Shown: piece after piece, positions 58,736 to 64,000 of the stretch
Layout of the letters: every line of letters begins with the position of its first letter
Position numbering within the stretch: position 1 is the stretch's first letter
Source: Zea mays
Lineage: Eukaryota; Streptophyta; Magnoliopsida; Poales; Poaceae
Length of the DNA stretch: 64,000 nucleotides
Reading direction: 5' to 3'
Assembly: GCF_902167145.1 (NCBI RefSeq)
Contig: NC_050097.1
Coordinates: 229,233,034 to 229,297,033, forward strand
The notes under the pieces: model-generated
What the model was told of the DNA's origin: nothing
Database searches by the model: none
What the model saw: the letters and a program-made list of their open reading frames with translations, nothing else
Program-made: the position numbers and the translations under genes

Positions 58736-59075
58736 AATATTAAATATAAATTGTATATATGTATATATGTTTTTTTGTAAAATAAAAAATATAATCGTGT
58801 TGGGCCGAGTCAGCACTACGGACCGAGGCTACAGCCCAAGCACGGCATGACGTTTTTGGTTCTTGCAAACATTAGGTCGTTTCTAAGACCACATTGGTGC
58901 AATGGACTTCATGGTGTTTGAGGTTGCTGAATTGGATGGAGCAACAATGATTTGTCACACTAACAGTAAAATGAAAGGTTATTTGTTGGTTTTAAACGTT
59001 AGTAATTGCTACGGAGTAGCATAATTTATATAGAACGTATCCAGTTTTTATTGATGTCTTACTTTAGCAATCACT

Positions 59076-59873
59076 TCACTTTTCCTCATGTTCCTGGTGT
59101 TCATCTTTATGTATCGATCACGAAGAGAAGACCGAGCTCGTAACGGCTACACGCTGCGTCGTGATCGAGTGAAGTAGTGGTAGTGGCATGCAAGCACTCT
59201 ATCTTATGGCCGTTGCATGCTGACGCCAAGATGATCTAGCTATCGAAAAATGGCGAATTCATTGTGCGTTGAAAAATAAGCTCCGTATGATGACTTTCGT
59301 TAGTGAGCAAGAACAAACCCCGTCGTCGTGGCAGGCGAGCTTGGTGCTCACATGAAGCAACTAACGCACCAATAGGATCGGATGGCGGTTTGCATTGCGT
59401 GTCCTTGGTCCTTCTCACCCGTGCACCTGTTTGACTAAACCTAGCAAATCCAATGCCCGCTACGGCACCGGCCCTGCTCGTGTTCGCACTTCGCACATGC
59501 CCTGCCTAACACTTGTTAGGCGGTTAAGTAGAGGAAACACAATATATGTAGCGGCTTAAGTTTTAACAAGACACATGACAAATGGTGCCATGAACTCTAT
59601 GTTGGAAAACTTAGAACATCTTATTTTAATTTACTCTAAAAGTAAAGCATGGTCAAGATGACGAATGTGTATAGAAAAGGAATAGATCTAAATATGTGTA
59701 TCATGTCATTTAAGCAGAACAATATGTAAGACATGATGCGAGGTCTTGTTCTTGACGACGACGATGTGAAACGGACTACACGGCGAGCAGACAGATGAGC
59801 CGCCGTGTCAACGGGATTGAAAACGACGAGGAAACGATCGAGTAGTCGTGCACAGCGCTTCCCAAAACCCTCT
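59076..59873. other. Intergenic, no gene recognised
   Basis: Between the second anonymous repeat copy and the CACTA terminus. No supported gene, splice pattern or transposon end. Confidence 0.4.
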
Positions 59874-60109
59874 CACTACCGGAATTCGGCTCTTTGCTGA
59901 GTGCCGACGGCTTTGCCGAGGCAAAGTCCTACGCTCGATAAAGATCTTATTTACCGAGTGCGGGACACTCGGCAGAGCCCAGCACTCGGCAAAGACAACT
60001 CTCGACAAAGGGACGTTAGCGGCCGTCTACAGCTGACGGCCGTCAGTCTTTGCCGAGTGCCACATATTAGGCACTCGGCAAAGGACGCTTTGCCGAGTGT
60101 CTTCTCTAG

Positions 60110-60850
60110 ACACTCGGCAAAGTATATTTTTAATTTTTTTTATTTTGTCTCCCAAACTTTTTGTGGTATGTTCCTACACTATGTAGACCTATATTTATCA
60201 TTTGTGGACAACTATAATAGAGTTTTCAATCGTTAGTAGATTTAGTTCGTTTATTTGAATTTCTTCGGAAAATTCAGATTTGAACTGTAGGTCACTCGAA
60301 ACTTGGAAAACCGTGCATGCAAAAATGATATTCATGTTACTTAGCATAAGTTACGACCGATTCCAGGAGCGGACCGGAAACTTCGAGCAACATGCTCACT
60401 AAACATGGCCGTGAACTTTCCATCCACATGTTTAAAAATTGTATAAAACACAAACAAAGTAACATGCTCACTAAACATGGCCGTGAACTTGCCATCAACA
60501 TGCTCACTTTGTTTGTGTTTTATACAATTTTTAAACATGTGGATGGCAAGTTCACGACCATGTTTAGTGAGCATGTTGCTCGAAGTTTCCGGTCCGCTCC
60601 TGGAATCGGTCGTAACTTGTGCTAAATAGGACGGGTATCATTTTTGCATGCAAGTTTCGAGTGACCTGCAGTTCAAATATGAATTTTCCGAAGAAATTCA
60701 AATAAACGAACTAAATCTAATAGTTATAAAAAACACTTTTATAATTGTACCAAAATGGTACTTGTAGGTCTACATAGTGTAGGAACACACCACAAAAAGT
60801 TTGGTTGCCAAAAATAAAAAAAATAAAATATACTTTGCCGAGTGCTGTCC
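60110..60850. repeat. Long inverted repeat (foldback), arms about 350 bp
   Basis: The left arm runs from about 60110 to 60462; the right arm from about 60500 to 60850 is its inverse. The pair includes CACTCGGCAAAGTATATTTT, CCAAACTTTTTGTGGT, TTCCTACACTATGTAGACCT, TTTGAATTTCTTCGG, CCGGAAACTTCGAGCAACAT and CACATGTTTAAAAATTGTAT. The loop of about 40 bp holds another copy of ACATGCTCACTAAACATGGC. A transcript across it would form a long double-stranded hairpin. Confidence 0.9.
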
Positions 60851-62045
60851 AGTTAGCACTCGGCAAAGGCGGCTTTGCCGAGTGCCTGTCCGTTGGCACT
60901 CGGCAAAGTCTGTAGAACACATCTTTGCCGAGTGCTCTACAGCTAGCACTCGACAAAGGCGTCTTTGCCGAGTGCCCGAGATCCGGCACTCGGCAAAGTT
61001 TATTTTTAAATTTTAAAAAAATCTTTGCCGAGTGCCGGATCGCGGGCACTCGGCAAAGAACGTTTTAATAGCTGTTACGACGCCCTCACTCACTATCTCT
61101 CTCTCACTCTCACTCACTCGCTCGCTCGCTCGCCGTCGTCGCGCCGCCACCCGCTCGCGCCCGTGGCGACCACCGCCGCGCCCCGCCACCGTCGTCGCGT
61201 CGCCGGCCTCCCGCACCCGCGGCGAGCATCGCCGTCCTCCCGCACCCGCGGCGAGCACCGTCGTCCTCCCGCACCCGTGGCGAGCACCCGCGGCGAGCAC
61301 CGCCGTCGCACCACCGCCATCGCCGACCCAACACTGTCCCGTCTTCTACCCCGGTCCCTCTCCGACGAATTTAGTGAGTATAATAAGTTTAATTAGTTTA
61401 AAATGTATTTATTGAGTTTATAGTATATGTGTTTAGTGGATTTAGTGATTTTCGTGAGTTTAATTAGTTTAGTATGTGTGTTTAGTGAGTTTATACTATA
61501 TGTTTTTAGTGAATATAGTGACTTTAGTGAGTTTAATTAGTTTAGTATGTGTGTTTAGAGAGTTTATACTATTTGTGTTAATTTGGCATAATGTGATGGT
61601 GGATATGGATGCCGTTGAAATATGTGTGATGGTGGATATGGATGCCACTTAGATGTGACTTGCATTCATCGTGTCGTTTGTATATGTGCGTGTCAGCCAT
61701 CGCGCTGTTAGATCTATTTGCAGGTTTTGGAAACCTCCCCGTACAGGGGAAGTGCTGCTGATTTTTTTGACATGCTTGTTTATTTTTTACAGAGAAGATA
61801 CTTGTCTTCCTAGCCACTGCGGGTCTGCCTGCACCGCGTCGCATCGCCACTGCACCAACCCGCCACAGCCCCGCTAGCCTGATTCCACCGTCACCCTAGG
61901 TATAACCTCAATTTCCGCATCATGGTCGTAGATCACGTAACCCAGTTAGGCGTCTCCCGTTCGAAAGAGATATGGTGTAGATATGCAGATCTTTGCATAT
62001 CTACAAATGTATCAGTTTCGAATTGTCCACGTTTTTTGGACAGCC

Positions 62046-62245
62046 CGCGGTTGCGTAGATGGTGTTAGTTTCCATGCTCTACTCCGGTCCGTGACAGAGT
62101 TTCGACGTCACCTCCCTGTTGTTCTCCGGACAGTACACTCTCCCTGCCAGGACGTGTATCCGGAGAACAGCGGGGAGGTGCTGCCGAAATTCTATCTCGG
62201 ATCGGAGTAGAGCATGGAAACTAACTCCATCTACGCAACCGCAGG
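62046..62245. repeat. Hairpin upstream of TNP2, arms about 90 bp
   Basis: Left arm GCGGTTGCGTAGATGG, TTTCCATGCTCTACTCCG, CACCTCCC and TTCTCCGGA is answered by the inverse order on the right, ending CCATCTACGCAACCGC. It sits about 100 bp before the TNP2 start, likely in its leader or an intron. Confidence 0.85.
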
Positions 62246-62343
62246 TGGGATTAGGACCTATCCTCACCTATTAGGAGGTAGGAACGTAGTGTACATACAT
62301 TACATGTCTATATTAAACTATACTCGGTTATATATGTTAGAGG

Positions 62344-64000
62344 ATGGAGGACCGTGAGTGGATGTACACAGGCCGCGTTCGACGTAATGATGTCACCCCT
62401 GAATGGATTAGGAAGACCGATGCTTTCGTGGAACGGGCATTTGGCGAAGCTGCTAAAGGAGCTAGTCTAGTCCCTTGTCCGTGCAGCAAATGTGCCAATA
62501 GGAAAAGGAAAACAAAGAAGGTCATGGTAGAACATATTTGGAAGAATGGATTTACGCCGGACTATACTTGGTGGATCTTCCATGGTGAAGCGCATCGCAC
62601 GAGAGAGGAGGTGGTGAGACAACGCGTCGAGGATTACGATGCTGATGCCGGGGTAGCGGACATGTTGAACGACTATCACGAGGCATAGTTCGCCGAAGGA
62701 TGTATGGAGGACGAGCCAGAGGCGACCGCAAAGGCATTCTACGACATGTTTGACGCGGCACAGAAACCCCTTCACGGCAAGACAAAGGTTTCTCAACTGG
62801 ATGCCATTGGGCGTATAATGGCGTTCAAGTCGCAGTATAGCATGAGTCGAGACACCTTCGATGGTTTGTTGACAGTTATTGGCAGCCTGCTTCCAGAGGA
62901 TCACGTTCTGCCAAAGAGCATGTACGAGGCACAGAAACTCCTTCGTGCACTCAAGATGACGTATGAGCAGATACATGCTTGTCCGAAGGGCTGCGTCCTA
63001 TTTAGGAAAGAACACACTGAGGCAAAGTACTGTCCGAAGTGTAAATCGTCTAGGTTCATGGAGGTAGACTCTGGTGATGGACAGAAGAGGCAACTCGACA
63101 TCCCCATGACAATCCTACGCCACCTTCCGTTCATACCGAGGATCCAGCGTCTATACATGACAGAGGAATCCGCGAAACAGATGACTTGGCACAAAAAAGG
63201 CAAACGATACAATCCTGACAAGATGGTTCACACATCCGATGGTGAAGCATGGACCCACTTTGATGCCATTCACCATGAGGAAGCCAAAGAGGCTCGTAAT
63301 GTTCGTGTTGCGTTGGCCATAGATGGGTTCAATCCCTATGGAATGACCACTGCCCCATACACATGTTGGCCCGTGTTCGTTATCCCCATCAATCTCCCCC
63401 CCGGCGTATGCTTTCAAAGACAGAACATATTTGTGTCGTTGATAATTCCTGGACACCCGAGGAATAAAATGGGCGTGTACATGGAGCCTTTGATTGATGA
63501 ATTGGTCCGTGCTTGGGAGGAAGGGGTATGGACGTACGACCGAGCTATGAAGACAAACTTCAAAATGCATGTTTGGTACCAGTACTCCATGCATGACTTT
63601 CCGGCGTATGGGCTATTTTGCGCCTGGTGTGTTCACGGTAAATTCCCATGCCCAGTTTGCAAGGAAGTTCTTAGGTTCATTTGGTTGAAGAAGGGTAGCA
63701 AATATTCGTCATTCGATAAACATCGACAATTTCTCCCTCCTGATCATGCATTCCGACTAGACATCAAGAACTTTACGAAAGGTGTCGTGGTGACAGACCC
63801 CCCACATGCAATGATGACTGGTGCCGAAGTTCGCCAACAGATAGATGGTCTCGTGGCCAACCCAGAAGGTGGTTTTGTGGGATATGGTGAGCAACGTATG
63901 TGGACACATAAGTCGGGCTTGACTCGGCTCCCCTATTATGATGACCTGCTCCTTCCACACAACATTGACGTGATGCACACTGAAAAGAATGTCGCCGAGG
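62344..64000 (+). pseudogene. TNP2-like CACTA transposase, one stop, 3' end outside window
   Basis: Starts at the ATG at 62344 with EDREWMYTGRVRRNDVTPEW, the transposase-associated domain, including CPCSKCANR cysteines (about residues 45-55). A TAG at 62686-62688 interrupts the frame where a glutamine codon is likely. After it the frame stays open to the window end. A CPKCKSSRF zinc-like pair, PFIPRIQRLYM, and then the TNP2 catalytic region follow: NVRVALAIDGFNPYG, WPVFVIPINLPP, CVHGKFPCPVCKE and HNIDVMHTEKNVAE at the very end. One stop in 552 codons suggests a young but disabled copy, or read-through; a sister copy elsewhere could be intact. Confidence 0.88.

Larger units (their letters stand above)
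44073..59075. repeat. Direct repeat of a 0.65-kb anonymous segment, first copy split by Huck
   Basis: Copy 1 is 44073-44124 continued at 57503-58125. Copy 2 is 58447-59075. Both run GCAAGCACCAGTTT, CTTTTTACAAATAA, CTCACAGCTATTTCAAATTA, CAGCGTAAAATGTTAAAAA, CTAACCAGTAGAA and GCAACAATGATTTGTCACAC in the same order. The spacer 58126-58446 is AT-rich and unique. Copies differ by scattered substitutions and a 30-40 bp gap near 57560, so the duplication is older than the Huck insertion. I cannot name the segment. Confidence 0.85.
59874..64000 (+). mobile_element. 5' part of a large CACTA transposon
   Basis: Begins CACTACCGGAATTCGGCTCTTTGC at 59874, after TCT as candidate TSD. Subterminal copies of CTTTGCCGAGTG and CACTCGGCAAAG fill 59890-60120 and 60830-61060. 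A long foldback lies between these clusters. A GC-rich, CTCACT-repeat leader (61080-61370) and a short hairpin (62046-62245) precede the TNP2 gene. The 3' end is outside the window. Same family as the 144-bp element at 6528. Confidence 0.9.

Overview
The window is plant nuclear DNA from a large, repeat-rich grass genome, most likely maize (Zea mays) or a close relative. The evidence is a full-length Huck-type Ty3/gypsy element, a maize-type Helitron carrying captured gene pieces, several CACTA, hAT and Tourist elements, and two intron-rich grass genes. No bacterial operon, CRISPR array, rRNA gene or functional tRNA gene is visible. All exon borders and repeat ends were read by eye from splice sites, termini and target-site duplications (TSDs); no database was searched.

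Only two genes look like intact host genes. The first is a six-exon clade III SWEET sugar transporter on the plus strand (6331-8487), with a clear TATA box and a 144-bp mini-CACTA element in intron 1. The second is an eight-exon CbbY-type HAD phosphatase on the minus strand (31438 down to 23615), probably plastid xylulose-1,5-bisphosphate phosphatase. Its introns hold at least four well-delimited small transposons: a Tourist MITE, an intact TRIM/SMART mini-retrotransposon, a hAT and a tRNA-derived SINE.

Layout: 1-1318, 3' half of a CACTA element; 1319-6000, transposon remnants; 6053-8700, SWEET gene; 9156-14564, Helitron with plus-strand fragments of a MAKR/BKI1-like gene, an acetoacetyl-CoA thiolase gene and the phytoene desaturase gene; 14897-19403, complete CACTA element with a deletion-fused transposase gene; 19762-22080, gypsy remnants; 23108-31438, MITEs and the CbbY gene; 32004-37430, decayed gypsy gag-protease region with a nested hAT; 38034-42152, two copia-type LTRs, one holding a gypsy fragment; 42690-43517, nested hAT elements; 44125-57502, 13.4-kb Huck-type retrotransposon with a 5-bp TSD; 57503-59075, a repeated anonymous segment, one copy of which was split by the Huck element; 59874-64000, 5' part of a large CACTA element with a long foldback and the TNP2 transposase gene running off the window.

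The elements form a nested record of insertions. The Huck pol frame carries several stops and gag has a frameshift, so it cannot move by itself. The CACTA element at the right edge belongs to the same terminal-sequence family as the mini-CACTA in the SWEET intron and may represent its source family. I found no undescribed biochemical system. The most notable structures are the three-gene Helitron, the deletion-fused CACTA gene, the intact TRIM and SINE inside CbbY introns, and the CACTA foldback.
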